64,000 nt of DNA. It comes from Gandjariella thermophila (GTDB lineage: Bacteria > Actinomycetota > Actinomycetes > Mycobacteriales > Pseudonocardiaceae). Of this stretch, positions 26,561 through 35,227 are shown one piece after another. The stretch is taken from NCBI RefSeq assembly GCF_005405885.1, contig NZ_BJFL01000001.1:124001-188000 (forward strand). The letters run 5' to 3'. The notes beneath the pieces are model-generated. The model was not told where the DNA came from. It was given only the letters and a program-made list of their open reading frames with translations, and made no database searches. Position numbers and translations under genes: made by a program. Position 1 is the first letter of the stretch, and each line of letters opens with the position of its first letter.

Positions 26561-26854
26561 ATGCGCGAGGAGGACACACCGAGCACCTCCGTGCTGGTTG
26601 ATGTCGTCACGGTACTCGGGGGCGACGTCATCACCAACAGCGCCTGTATGGCCGGTGAACCGGAGATGGTGGAAAGGCTCGTCGCCGCGGCCGCACTGTT
26701 CGACATCGCCACGCGAATCCTTCGGGAAGTGGCGGACGAGGCGGCGCGCAGCGGGATGGATGTCCGGAAGTTTGGCGGGATCGCGGTGGACGCGGCGAAC
26801 TCCGCCGGGGTGCCGGAATCGCTGCCCAGGATCCGTCCGTTCGTCGTGGAGTGA
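26561..26854 (+). CDS. small hypothetical protein (97 aa)
   Basis: A 97-residue protein with normal actinobacterial codon bias at third positions. The sequence is mostly helical (MVERLVAAAALFDIATRILREV) with a C-terminal segment GVPESLPRIRPFVVE. No family recognised and no membrane segment. The ATG is directly preceded by CGATCCTCGCAGC with no ribosome-binding site, so a leaderless transcript is possible. The reading frame stays open for 555 nt upstream in antisense to nothing, but that part is unlike protein. Confidence 0.55.
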   Translation: MREEDTPSTSVLVDVVTVLGGDVITNSACMAGEPEMVERLVAAAALFDIATRILREVADEAARSGMDVRKFGGIAVDAANSAGVPESLPRIRPFVVE

Positions 26855-26946
26855 CGCGGGGTCACCGGCGGCGGCCCGAGTGGACGCCGGGGCGCCCGCG
26901 GTGCCGGCGGCGGGGCATGCGGGCGGAAAGGGCGGCCGGGCGGAGC

Positions 26947-27510
26947 TCAGCCTTCCGGGTAGGGGGCCACCAGTGACGCGGGGTTGATACTGACCGGATA
27001 CGGTTGGTCCACCTTGACGAATTCGGTGTCCTGGGCGGACGCCACCTCCGCGTAGCCCGATCCGACCAGCGCCAGGCAGCGCATCGCCGGCACGCCGGGG
27101 TCGACCAGCCAGTAGTGCGGGCAGCCCGCCTCCTGCAGCCGGGCCCGCTTGAGTTCGGCGTCGATCAGCCGGGTGCTCGGCGAGAACACCTCGACGGCCA
27201 GCACGGGCGGCCCCATCAGGCCGCGCTCGGTGAACTCCGCGCGGCGGCCCACCACGATGTCGGGGATGAGCACCGTGTCGTCGGCCAGCACCACATCCAC
27301 CGGCGCGGGCAGCACCTCGAGGTCGCGGGGGCAGCCGGCGGTGAGCGCCGCGAGCAGCCTGGCGACGACGCGCTGGTGCAGCGGGCGGGGCGACGGGCTC
27401 ATCAGCAGCACCCCGTCCACCAGCTCGAAACGGTGCCCGTCATCAGGCATCGACTCCAGGTCCGCCCACGTCAGTGGTCTACCGGAGGGAAACGTGGGGA
27501 CTGTTCCCAT
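26947..27510 (-). CDS. Uma2-family PD-(D/E)XK nuclease-fold protein
   Basis: A 187-residue Uma2 (DUF820) protein. It has the family order: WADLESMPDDGHRFELVDG near the N-terminus, an RPLHQRVVARLLAAL helix, the nuclease core VLIPDIVV...VLAVEVFSPST, and DAELKRARLQEAGCPHYWLVDP. The PD...E.K-like catalytic residues are present. These proteins are abundant in actinobacteria and cyanobacteria and their role is unclear. The start is ATG 27510; longer versions read into non-protein-like sequence. Confidence 0.9.
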   Translation of the reverse strand: MGTVPTFPSGRPLTWADLESMPDDGHRFELVDGVLLMSPSPRPLHQRVVARLLAALTAGCPRDLEVLPAPVDVVLADDTVLIPDIVVGRRAEFTERGLMGPPVLAVEVFSPSTRLIDAELKRARLQEAGCPHYWLVDPGVPAMRCLALVGSGYAEVASAQDTEFVKVDQPYPVSINPASLVAPYPEG

Positions 27511-27656
27511 CGTGCGACTCACTCCTTGGACGATCCAGCGACGCCCGATGCCCGACCGACCGACTATCACGTGAAGTCCTCTTGAACCAACAGAGTCTAG
27601 CGACCCGACCGGCACAGTGGACGCCGCCGCAGCGAACCCTGATCACCGCGGGCGGG

Positions 27657-27777
27657 TACGCTGCGTATCATCGTTCCCCATCCTGATTGAGCTAATCGGG
27701 TCAGCAACGTCCATATGGCTGATTTTTTGGGCTTTCCGTTGCGCTGGTGCTTTCGAGTTGCCCTGGCTTCACCAGGG
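27657..27777 (+). ncRNA. candidate structured RNA: stacked hairpins with a U-tract terminator
   Basis: An AT-richer island with consecutive stems. They are TACGC/GCGTA (27657-27667); CCTGATT/AATCGGG with loop GAGCT (27682-27700); TCAGC/GCTGA followed at once by six T (27701-27728), which looks like an intrinsic terminator; and CCCTGG/CCAGGG with loop CTTCA (27761-27777). GCAACG (27704-27709) can instead pair with CGTTGC (27737-27742), which would break the terminator-like stem. No coding frame is convincing. The family is unknown and the strand is chosen from the T tract. It lies between divergent-facing flanks, the Uma2 5' side and the VanZ 3' end. Confidence 0.45.
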
Positions 27778-27867
27778 GTTCCCACCCCGGCCGGGCGCCA
27801 CCGTCGCCGCCCGCGAGAAAGACCCGCGTCAAAGGATATCGAGCGGAATCCCGGCGCGGTGAGCTTC

Positions 27868-28509
27868 TTACCAGTGGACCCGGTCCCTGGCGGCCGATGC
27901 GGGGCGGTCGGAGGCCGGAGCCGGCGTGGTGTCCCGGTGCCGCCGCCGACCCGGCCCGCGGTCGGCCGGGTCCACCCGGCGGCGCAGCGGCGGTCGCAGC
28001 AGCAACCCGAGGCCGGCGCCGGCGGCCGCGCCGGTGAGGTTCTGCACCACGTCCCGCACCTGGCAGCTGCGACCCAACTCGGTGGAGCCGAGGAACTGGC
28101 AGGCCTCGATGAGCACCGGGAGCGCGGCAAGCGTGACCAGCGCCCAGGCGCGCACGCGGCGGCGGCGCAGCAGTGCCACGGCGAGACCGGCGGGCACGAA
28201 CAGGGCCACGTTCAGCGTGCGCTCGTCCGCGTGTGGCAGCAGCGTCGGCGGGTCGGCGTGCAGGATGCAGAACGCTGGCGCGCTGCCGGCGTACCCGGTG
28301 ACCAGGCTGCCGGTGCCGCTGGGCGTCAGGGTGACCAGCGCGATGCCGGCCAGGGCGAGCAGCAGCAGTCCGGCGTGCCACGCCCGGGCGCCCAGCACCC
28401 GGCCGGCGGGGCGGGCCAGCAGCGCGACGGCCGGCACGGTGACCGCGACACCCGGCCACAGCCAGGGTGTCGCCTCCCCGAGCGCACGCGCGTACTCTAG
28501 GACGTCCAT
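27868..28509 (-). CDS. VanZ-family membrane protein
   Basis: A 213-residue integral membrane protein with about five hydrophobic helices within residues 15-170, the TLTPSG turn after the second helix, NVALFVPAGLAVALL, and the IEACQFLGSTELGRSCQVRD segment followed by DVVQNLTGAAAG. That pattern (LIE..Q......R..D..DV..N..G...G) is the VanZ signature. The C-terminal 40 residues are basic and proline-rich. VanZ proteins are linked to low-level teicoplanin resistance in enterococci, but most homologues have unknown roles. Confidence 0.88.
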   Translation of the reverse strand: MDVLEYARALGEATPWLWPGVAVTVPAVALLARPAGRVLGARAWHAGLLLLALAGIALVTLTPSGTGSLVTGYAGSAPAFCILHADPPTLLPHADERTLNVALFVPAGLAVALLRRRRVRAWALVTLAALPVLIEACQFLGSTELGRSCQVRDVVQNLTGAAAGAGLGLLLRPPLRRRVDPADRGPGRRRHRDTTPAPASDRPASAARDRVHW

Positions 28510-28595
28510 CGGCCCCCTTCAGCGCCGCCTCCGGCGCCGCGCTCGGCGGAGGCGATTCCCGGGCCATCTCCACCGGTTCCCGCGGGCCGGCGTGG

Positions 28596-29102
28596 TCAAC
28601 ACACGATCCGGGTGCTGAACGTGTCACTGCCGGAGATCAACACGCCCCGGGTGCACGGCGCGTTACCCGAGGGGGACTGGTTGCCCGGGGACGCGTAGCG
28701 CCACTGGAAGGTGCGGGTCTGCCCGCCGCCGATGCTGAACGACCCGTTGTCGTACTGCCGCCCGGTCGGGTTGGCGCCGCGGGTGTCTACCCACTCCCAG
28801 GCGAACTGCACGGTGAGCGCGGCACCGCGGGTCTTGTGGTACTGGATGTTGACCGTGCCGACGCCGCCGGCCGGGTAGCGGCAGAACCCGGCGGTCAGGG
28901 TGCCGTTGCTGAGGTGGTTGTCGCCGGAGCCGCGGAAGGAACCGCCCCCGTCGCAGTTGTTGGCGCTCAACGCTCTGGCCTGTGGCGAGACGTCGCCGCT
29001 CTCGGGTGCCGCCGCCCACGCCGCCATCGGCGCCACGCACAGCGTCAATACCAGCGCGGCGACCCGTATCACGACGCGCCGGAACACTGATCTGCCTGAC
29101 AT
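28596..29102 (-). CDS. secreted hypothetical protein
   Basis: A 168-residue protein with a clear Sec-type signal: basic N-terminus (RSVFRRVVIRV), hydrophobic core (AALVLTLCVAP) and an AWAAAPE cleavage region around residue 30. The mature part contains four cysteines (NNCDGG, GFCRYP, APCTRG and the terminal VC), likely two disulfides, and aromatic beta strands (VQFAWEWVD, RTFQWRYA). No family recognised. It starts at ATG 29102 and appears to be a single-gene unit. Confidence 0.7.
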   Translation of the reverse strand: MSGRSVFRRVVIRVAALVLTLCVAPMAAWAAAPESGDVSPQARALSANNCDGGGSFRGSGDNHLSNGTLTAGFCRYPAGGVGTVNIQYHKTRGAALTVQFAWEWVDTRGANPTGRQYDNGSFSIGGGQTRTFQWRYASPGNQSPSGNAPCTRGVLISGSDTFSTRIVC

Positions 29103-29294
29103 CGGCAATCCCCCCGTGTTCCCCCATGCGCCCCGCGCGGTTGGGCGGAGCGTGACCGACGCTGGCGCGCCGCCGCCCCGATGCAACAGCACGGCCTCTT
29201 CGGTTGTAGCGGCCCGCCGGGAAACCGCTCGATTTCCTACCCGACCGGTCACCTGTTCGGGACCGGACGTCCGCCCGAACGGTGCACGGCCGCC

Positions 29295-30302
29295 TCAGAC
29301 GTCGCCGCTCGGCACCGGTGCGTTGCGGTGGGCCATCGCGGCGCCGACCGCGGCCAGCGCGGCGCGCAGCGTGACCGGGGCGAGCACCTCGACCTCCGCG
29401 CCCAGCCCGGTGAGCTGGGAGAGCGCCACCTCCTCGCTTTCCACGGCCAGCTCCAGCTCCCGCCATCCCGCGGTGTCCGGCCGACCGGCGGCGGCGATCG
29501 CCTCCAGCGCGGCGGCCGTGCCGGTGAGGTGGGGCAGCAGCCGCAGGCCGAGCGGGCCCAGCCGCAGGCGCACCCGGTCCCGCAGGATGGACCGGTCGAA
29601 CTCGGTGGACGCCCGCGCCCACCACGCGGCCAGGTCGAAGTTCTCCGGCCGGGTGAAGCGCTCGTCGCGGGCGGCCGCGGCGGAGATCCGGGACACACGA
29701 AAGGTGCGCACGGCCGACCCGTCCGGCTGCACCGCGCCGGCCACCACGTACCACACCCCGGCCTTCAGCACGAGGCCGAGCGGTTCCAGCAGCCGCGTCA
29801 CCTCACCGCCGCCGCGCCGGTACCGCACGTCCAGCCGCCGCTGCTGCCACACCGCGTCGGCCACGGTCGCCAGGTGCGGCAGGTCCTCGGGGCGGTGAAA
29901 CCAGCCGGGCGCGTCCAGGTGGAACCGCTCCCGGATGCGCACCGCCCAGCCGCGCAGCTCCGGCGGCAGGGTGGCCAGCACCTTCGCCTGCGCGGCCGCC
30001 AGCACCGTGCCCAACCCCAACTCGGCCAACGCCTCCGGCGCACCGCCCAGGAACAGCGCGGCAGCTTCCTGGCCGGTCAACCCGTCCAACCGGGTCCGCC
30101 AACCCTCGACCAACCGGAACCCGCCCGAGGGTCCCGGCTCCGCCCACAGCGGCACGCCAGCCGCCTGCAACGCCGCCACGTCCCGGTAGATGGTGCGCTC
30201 CGACACCTCCAGCGCCGCGGCCAACTCCGCGGCGGTGGTACGGCGCCGCTGCTGGAGGGTCAGCAGCAGCGCCACCAGTCGTCCCGCCCGCACCCGCGTC
30301 AC
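29295..30302 (-). CDS. WYL-domain transcriptional regulator
   Basis: A 335-residue regulator with an N-terminal winged HTH (residues 5-60: TTAAELAAALEVSERTIYRDV), a helical linker, a WYL ligand-binding domain (about 140-220; RLLEPLGLVLKAGVWYVVA in the WYL core) and a C-terminal extension domain (about 240-335). Start GTG 30302. It is divergent from the PPOX-type gene, and a 7-bp inverted repeat lies between the two starts, so it most likely controls that gene and itself. Such one-component regulators sense small molecules or nucleic-acid fragments. Confidence 0.92.
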   Translation of the reverse strand: MTRVRAGRLVALLLTLQQRRRTTAAELAAALEVSERTIYRDVAALQAAGVPLWAEPGPSGGFRLVEGWRTRLDGLTGQEAAALFLGGAPEALAELGLGTVLAAAQAKVLATLPPELRGWAVRIRERFHLDAPGWFHRPEDLPHLATVADAVWQQRRLDVRYRRGGGEVTRLLEPLGLVLKAGVWYVVAGAVQPDGSAVRTFRVSRISAAAARDERFTRPENFDLAAWWARASTEFDRSILRDRVRLRLGPLGLRLLPHLTGTAAALEAIAAAGRPDTAGWRELELAVESEEVALSQLTGLGAEVEVLAPVTLRAALAAVGAAMAHRNAPVPSGDV

Positions 30303-30314
30303 GCTAGCCGCAAT

Positions 30315-30335
30315 CCCTGACCGGAACTGTCAGGG
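30315..30335. promoter_or_regulatory. operator between the WYL regulator and PPOX genes
   Basis: A perfect inverted repeat, CCCTGAC-N7-GTCAGGG, located 13 nt upstream of the WYL start and 22 nt upstream of the PPOX start. The position, overlapping both promoters, is typical for autoregulation of a divergent pair. Confidence 0.6.
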
Positions 30336-30356
30336 ACAGGCGTCGACACTGGCCGC

Positions 30357-30719
30357 ATGTCTTCCTGGAGCGACTTCCACACCGCGGCACCCGAACTGGC
30401 CACGGCCGTGCACCACCGGTTCGCCGCCACCGGCCTGGCGTTTCGGGCCACCCTCCGCCGTGACGGTTTCCCCCAGATCAGCGGCATCGAGGTCGAGTTC
30501 CTCGGCGGCGAGGTGTGGCTGGGCATGATGCCCGGCTCCCGCAAGGCCGCGGACCTGGCCCGCGACCCCCGGCTCGCGTTGCACGCGGCCACGGCGGATC
30601 CGAAGGTCAGCGATGTCCGGGCGGGCACCAGGCTGATCACCGTTGCCGCGGCCAGGAAACCGAACACGACCATGTGGTTCACGGTGACCACTCTCGCCGT
30701 GTCGGCCGCGCCCGGCTAA
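30357..30719 (+). CDS. pyridoxamine 5'-phosphate oxidase-like (PPOX) protein, shortened
   Basis: A 120-residue split-barrel flavin/F420-type protein. The first about 80 residues are a good match to the actinobacterial family (ISGIEVEFLGGEVWLGMMPGSRKAADLARDPRLALH is the core, quoted in part: FLGGEVWLGMMPGSRKA). The family usually continues to about 150 residues with GRAVEV and later strands. Here the end is replaced by an unlike AGTRLITVAAARKPN tail, so the C-terminus may be truncated by an old deletion. It converges with the MFS gene: the two stop codons share bases in CTAA. Confidence 0.7.
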   Translation: MSSWSDFHTAAPELATAVHHRFAATGLAFRATLRRDGFPQISGIEVEFLGGEVWLGMMPGSRKAADLARDPRLALHAATADPKVSDVRAGTRLITVAAARKPNTTMWFTVTTLAVSAAPG

Positions 30720-32107
30720 CCGTTTTCCGCCGGCCGAACCGGTTCGTCCAGCGCCCGGCCCCGGGTCTCCCGCCCGAACAGGTAGCCCACCCCGGCCAGC
30801 AGGAGCAGCCCGGCGAGGATGAGGAAGGTGGGGGTGACCGCCGCCTGGGTCAACCGGGGAGTGACGTAGTTGCCGCCGCCGGAGACCAGCCCGAGCAGCA
30901 ACGGGCCGACGATCTTGCCGAGGCTGCCGAACCCGTAGCACAGCCCCAGCCCGCCGGCACGGGAGCCGGTCCGGAACATCTCCGCGGTGTAGGTGTTGAT
31001 CACGCCGAACACGCCGTCGAGGAAGAAGTACGCCACCGCGAACCCGAGCAGGAACACCGACACTGGGCCCAGGAACGCGCCCGTGCGCACCGCGGTCGCG
31101 GCGACCAGGCCGGCGCCGGCGAAGCCGCACAGCGACACCACCGCCCGCCGGCCCAGCACCTCGGCCAGCCGGCTCCACGCCAGCCGCCCGGCCACCGACA
31201 CCAGGCCCAGCCAGGCGAACAGTGCCGCCGCGCTCGCCGGGCTGACCCCAAGCACCTGGGACAGCAGCGTCGGCCCCCAGGACTGCACCGAACTGGCCGC
31301 GGTGAGGAAGCAGAACGTGCCCACCCCGGCCACGGCCAGTGCCCGAGGATGCCGCAGCAGGGCTCGCCACCCGACCGGCGACCGGGTCAGCCAGCCGTCC
31401 GGCAACCGCACCCGCGCCACCGGCACCTGCAGCGCCCACGCCAGGGAGCGGCGCGCTTCCTCGGCCCGGCCCCGCTGCGCCAGCCACCGCGGCGACTCGG
31501 GAATCACCGGGCCGATCAGCAGCGCGGGCAGCGCCGGCGCCAGACCGATCAGCAGCAGGCCCCGCCAGCCGATCACGGGTCCCAGCCACGCGGACAGCAC
31601 CGCGCCCAGCAGCAGACCGACCGGGATGAACACCACCGTCAGCCCGGTCACCACAGCCCGCCGCCGGGCCGGCACGAACTCCTGCACCAGCGGAATGTTG
31701 ACCACCGGCAGTCCGCCCACGCCGAATCCGACCACCACCCGCAGCGCCGCCAGCAGCGCCCAGGCCCGCTCCGGAACGGCCGCCATCGCGCCGGTGGCCA
31801 GCGAGAACGTGAGCATGGTGACCACCACGCACGCCCGGCGACCGATCCGGTCCGCGACATGCCCCCACACCGCGGCGCCCAGCACCACACCGATACCGCT
31901 GGCGAGCAGCACCACGCTGGTCTGCCCGAAGGTCAGCCGCCACGGCGTGACGATGAGGGTGACCACGAACCCGATGACGAAGTAGTCGTAGAACTCGATC
32001 GTGTTGCCCACCAGCGCGGCTGCCACCAGTAGTCGCTGGTTGCGGGTGAGCCGGTCCTCGCCGTGCGCGGCCAGCGCGTCGCTTGACCGAAGGACCGCCC
32101 TTGTCAC
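30716..32107 (-). CDS. MFS transporter, sugar/aromatic-acid transporter-like
   Basis: A 463-residue major facilitator with twelve predicted helices. The loop 2-3 motif reads GHVADRIGRRA, the first helix region has GNTIEFYDYFVIGFV as in metabolite:H+ symporters, and the central loop carries PESPRWLAQRGR, typical of the sugar/metabolite symporter branch. The C-terminus includes the GRETRGR motif. GTG 32107 starts within a GTGA overlap with the stop of the LuxR-type gene, so translation is coupled and the regulator is probably dedicated to this transporter. Substrate unknown. Confidence 0.92.
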   Translation of the reverse strand: MTRAVLRSSDALAAHGEDRLTRNQRLLVAAALVGNTIEFYDYFVIGFVVTLIVTPWRLTFGQTSVVLLASGIGVVLGAAVWGHVADRIGRRACVVVTMLTFSLATGAMAAVPERAWALLAALRVVVGFGVGGLPVVNIPLVQEFVPARRRAVVTGLTVVFIPVGLLLGAVLSAWLGPVIGWRGLLLIGLAPALPALLIGPVIPESPRWLAQRGRAEEARRSLAWALQVPVARVRLPDGWLTRSPVGWRALLRHPRALAVAGVGTFCFLTAASSVQSWGPTLLSQVLGVSPASAAALFAWLGLVSVAGRLAWSRLAEVLGRRAVVSLCGFAGAGLVAATAVRTGAFLGPVSVFLLGFAVAYFFLDGVFGVINTYTAEMFRTGSRAGGLGLCYGFGSLGKIVGPLLLGLVSGGGNYVTPRLTQAAVTPTFLILAGLLLLAGVGYLFGRETRGRALDEPVRPAENG

Positions 32108-34446
32108 GGCAGCCTCCGCGGCGGCGCCTGGTCCACCTCGGCCACCCAGGCCGCGACCTGCGCCCGCGAAGCGAACCCGAGCTTGCTGAGAATGTGCTCG
32201 ACGTGGGCCTCCGCGGTCCGCCGCGCCACCACCAGCAGTTCCGCGATCTGCCGGTTGCTGCGCCCCTGCGCGATCAGCCGGGCCACCTGCCACTCCCGCT
32301 CGGTCAACGGCACGCCCGACCCGCCGGGGGCGGCCGGTTCGCCACCCGCCTCGACACGGTCCGGGAGTTCACCCAGCGCCTCCCGCACGCCGTTCTCCTC
32401 GCTAAGCTCGCCGCCCCGGCGGAACGCGGCGACGAACGCCGGCTCGCCGAGTTCCTCGCGGACGGCCGCGTCGCACGCCGCGTGCCCACCGCGGAGGTGG
32501 CCGAGCCGGGACAGCGCCACGCCGAGCGACCGCCACAGCGAGGCGGCCGCGCCGAGCAACGACGCGGCCCGCTCCGGGATGCCCTCGGCGGCGGCGATCC
32601 AGGCCAGCGTCTCCACGCACTGCGCCACGCCCCACCGGTTGTCGCAGTCCACGTGCAGCCGCAGCGCCTCCCGCACCAGCGAACCCGCCCGGTCGGTCGC
32701 CCCCAGCCGCTGCTGTTCCAGGCCCAGCGCCCACAACGCGGCCGCGTGACACGGCGAGGCCCCGGTGGCCTCGGCCCGCCGCAGGCACTCCGCGCCGTAG
32801 CGGGCGGCCCGCTCGCCGTCGCCAAGCACCGACGCCGCCTGGGTGAGCTGGTACAGCGCGAACCACTCGCCGTTGCCGTCCGCCGCGGCCCGCAACCGTC
32901 GCAGCGCATCCTCCAGCAGCGTCAACGACCGCCGGAACTCGCCGTGGAGGAGGGCGTCGACGCCGCGGATCTGCACCACCCGCGCCGCCGCCGTGGCATC
33001 GCCCACCCGGCGGGCCGCGGTGTCCGCCTCGTCCAGCAGCCGCACCGCCGCCTCGTCGTCGCCCTGCAACACCGCCAGCCACGCGGCCACCCACAGCGCC
33101 TTCGCCCGCGCCGGGCTCGACCGGGCCGCGAGCGCCAGGCCGCGTTCCAGCCAGCGGCGGCCCTCGCCCAGCGACACCCAGTTCAGCCGGTGGCTCCACA
33201 GCGCGGCCGCCATCGCCAGCCCGGTGTCCGCCTCACCCGGTTCGCTCAGGCAGAACTCCAGGGCCGCCCGCAGGTTGGGCAGCGCGCCCCGGATCGGGTC
33301 CGCGCCGCGCGGCGGGGCGGCGGCGAGCATCTCCGCCTCCGCGCGGGCGCACAGCCGCTGGAAGTGGTCGCGGTGCCGGCGGCGCACCGCGTCCTCCTCG
33401 CCCGCGTCGACCAACCGGCCCCGGCCGTACTGGCGGATGGTCTCCAGCAGCCGGAACCAGGCGCGGCCGTCGCAGTCCTCGCGCACCACGATCGACTTCT
33501 CCACCAGCCCGGACACCAGCGGGAACACCTCGTCGTCGGGGATGCCCGGGCCCGAGCAGACCTGCTCGGCGTCCTCCAGGGAGAACCCGCCGGCGAACAC
33601 CGACAGCCGCGCCCACAGCGTGCGCTCCGGCGGCGAGCACAGCTCGAAGCTCCAGTCCATGGTGGCCCGCAGGGTCTGCTGCCTCGGCAGCTGGGTACCG
33701 CCCAGGGCCAGCACCCGGAACCGGTCGTCCAGCCGCCGGGTGATCTGCTCCACCGACAGCGCCCGTATCCGCACCGCGGCCAGTTCGATGGCCAGGGGCA
33801 GCCCGTCCAGCCGCTGGCAGAGCACCGTCACGTCCCGGCAGTTGCCCTCGTCGAGCCCGAAGCCCGGTACCGCGGCGGCGGCCCGCCGCTCGAACAGTTC
33901 CACCGCCTCGTACTGGCGCAGCTCGTCGGTGGGCAGCGCCTGGCGCGGCACCGTCAACGGCGGCACGGCCAGCACATGCTCGCCGGCGATGTCCAACGGT
34001 GCCCGGCTCGTCGCCAGCACCCGCAGTCCCGGCGACTCCGCCAGCAGGGTGGACACCAGCGCCGCGCACCCGTCCACCAGGTGCTCGCAGTTGTCCATCA
34101 CGAGCAGCATCCGCCGGTCGGCCAGGTACTCGCGCAACCACTGCTCGGGCGGCTGCGTGGAGCGGTCCACCATGCCCACCGCGGTGGCCACCGCCCGGCA
34201 CAGCAGGCCCGGGTCCGCGACGGCGGAGAGGTCGACCAGCCACACCCCGTCCGGGAACGCGCGCCGCACCTCGTCGGCCACCCGCAGCGCCAGCCGGGTC
34301 TTACCCACCCCGCCCACGCCGGTCAACGTGACCAGCCGGGACCTCGACAGCAGCCGCCGCGCCTGCGTGGTCTGCTGCCGGCGACCCACGAAGCTGGTCA
34401 GATCGGCGGGCAGGTTGCCGCGCCGTTGGGCGGTTGCCACAGTCAT
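32104..34446 (-). CDS. AAA/NB-ARC ATPase LuxR-type transcriptional regulator
   Basis: A 780-residue signal-transduction ATPase. SFVGRRQQTTQ opens the module, Walker A GVGGVGKT is near residues 44-51, LLVMDNCEHLVD is the Walker B/NB-ARC mark and GLPLAIELAA the downstream GLPL motif. A helical TPR-like region covers about 330-690. The C-terminal LuxR HTH (about 715-775) has LTEREWQVARLIAQGRSN and RTAEAHVEHILSKLG. The family is abundant in actinomycetes and controls secondary metabolism or transport. Start ATG 34446; a start 32 codons upstream is possible. The downstream MFS gene is translationally coupled. Confidence 0.94.
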   Translation of the reverse strand: MTVATAQRRGNLPADLTSFVGRRQQTTQARRLLSRSRLVTLTGVGGVGKTRLALRVADEVRRAFPDGVWLVDLSAVADPGLLCRAVATAVGMVDRSTQPPEQWLREYLADRRMLLVMDNCEHLVDGCAALVSTLLAESPGLRVLATSRAPLDIAGEHVLAVPPLTVPRQALPTDELRQYEAVELFERRAAAAVPGFGLDEGNCRDVTVLCQRLDGLPLAIELAAVRIRALSVEQITRRLDDRFRVLALGGTQLPRQQTLRATMDWSFELCSPPERTLWARLSVFAGGFSLEDAEQVCSGPGIPDDEVFPLVSGLVEKSIVVREDCDGRAWFRLLETIRQYGRGRLVDAGEEDAVRRRHRDHFQRLCARAEAEMLAAAPPRGADPIRGALPNLRAALEFCLSEPGEADTGLAMAAALWSHRLNWVSLGEGRRWLERGLALAARSSPARAKALWVAAWLAVLQGDDEAAVRLLDEADTAARRVGDATAAARVVQIRGVDALLHGEFRRSLTLLEDALRRLRAAADGNGEWFALYQLTQAASVLGDGERAARYGAECLRRAEATGASPCHAAALWALGLEQQRLGATDRAGSLVREALRLHVDCDNRWGVAQCVETLAWIAAAEGIPERAASLLGAAASLWRSLGVALSRLGHLRGGHAACDAAVREELGEPAFVAAFRRGGELSEENGVREALGELPDRVEAGGEPAAPGGSGVPLTEREWQVARLIAQGRSNRQIAELLVVARRTAEAHVEHILSKLGFASRAQVAAWVAEVDQAPPRRLP

Positions 34447-34624
34447 CGCGCTCGTCCGAGGTGGGTTCGCCGCCCGGCGCCGCATCGACAACAGAACATC
34501 GACAAGAGAACGAGGTGTACCGGAACCCGGCGCGGGCGTCACCCACTGCGGTCACCGCCAGTATCCGGGGCGCCGCCCACCCCGCAACCCGGGCGCCGGG
34601 AGTGGGCGCGGTGCCGAGGCCCGG

Positions 34625-35227
34625 TCATCCTCCGGCGCCCAGGCCGGCGAGGACCAGCCAGCACACCGCGTCGAAGGACGCGTCGATGCCCGGCCGCGAC
34701 CACTCGGCCGCGTGCACCGGGTCGTGGAAGCGGGCGGTCGCGTCGAACACCGCCCGCGCCGCCACCGCGGCATCCGCCACGGTGAACTCACCGGCCGCCG
34801 CCCCGTCGGCGACGATCCGGGCCACCTGGTCGACCAGGCCCTGGATGTGCTCGGCGATCACCGTGCTGGTCTCCGCGACCAGCACCGAGTACGTCGCGAA
34901 CAGCTCCGGATCGTCCAGCGCCTTGCGCCGCTTGGCCGCGAACAACGCGGCCAACCACCGGCGCAGCCGCTCCGGGGCCGGACCGGGCTCCGCGGCGATC
35001 TCGGCGAGCCCGATATGTGCCCGGAACAGCCACCGCTGGGTGACGGCCTCCCGCAACGCGGCCTTGGAGGGGAAGTGGCGGTAGACACTGCCGTGGCTGA
35101 CGCCCAGCGCCCTGGCCACGTCCACCACAGTCGCCTTCGCTGGCCCGTACCGGCGCAGCACGTCCTCGGTGGCCTGCAGAATCCGCTCCGCGGTCAGCGG
35201 ACCCTCGGCCGTCCCGCCGGCGTTCAC
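34625..35227 (-). CDS. TetR-family regulator of the aldo/keto reductase operon
   Basis: A 200-residue TetR repressor. The helix-turn-helix reads ERILQATEDVLRRYG, TVVDVARALGVSHGSVYRHFPSKAAL (in two parts), and the C-terminal domain matches the YjdC-like TetR_C group. GTG 35227 overlaps the stop of the aldo/keto reductase by 4 nt, so the regulator is the second gene of that operon. The palindrome just upstream of the reductase is its most likely binding site, giving autorepression. Confidence 0.93.
   Translation of the reverse strand: MNAGGTAEGPLTAERILQATEDVLRRYGPAKATVVDVARALGVSHGSVYRHFPSKAALREAVTQRWLFRAHIGLAEIAAEPGPAPERLRRWLAALFAAKRRKALDDPELFATYSVLVAETSTVIAEHIQGLVDQVARIVADGAAAGEFTVADAAVAARAVFDATARFHDPVHAAEWSRPGIDASFDAVCWLVLAGLGAGG

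Noticed and set aside
27682-27720. A tRNA-like D-arm (GATTAGCTCA on the - strand) in the hairpin island
   Set aside because: No matching D-stem partner, anticodon arm, T-arm or acceptor stem follows, so it is not a tRNA gene.
27720-27785. Partial resemblance of the hairpin island (- strand) to a c-di-GMP-I riboswitch (AGGGCAA, CGAAAG, GCGCAA, AAAGCC)
   Set aside because: The order and spacing do not reproduce the GEMM core, the second half is missing, and no suitable downstream gene follows on that strand.
32083-34785. A 900-codon open frame on the + strand opposite the AAA/LuxR regulator
   Set aside because: Composition is low-complexity and no motif is present, while the - strand has Walker, NB-ARC and LuxR motifs in order.
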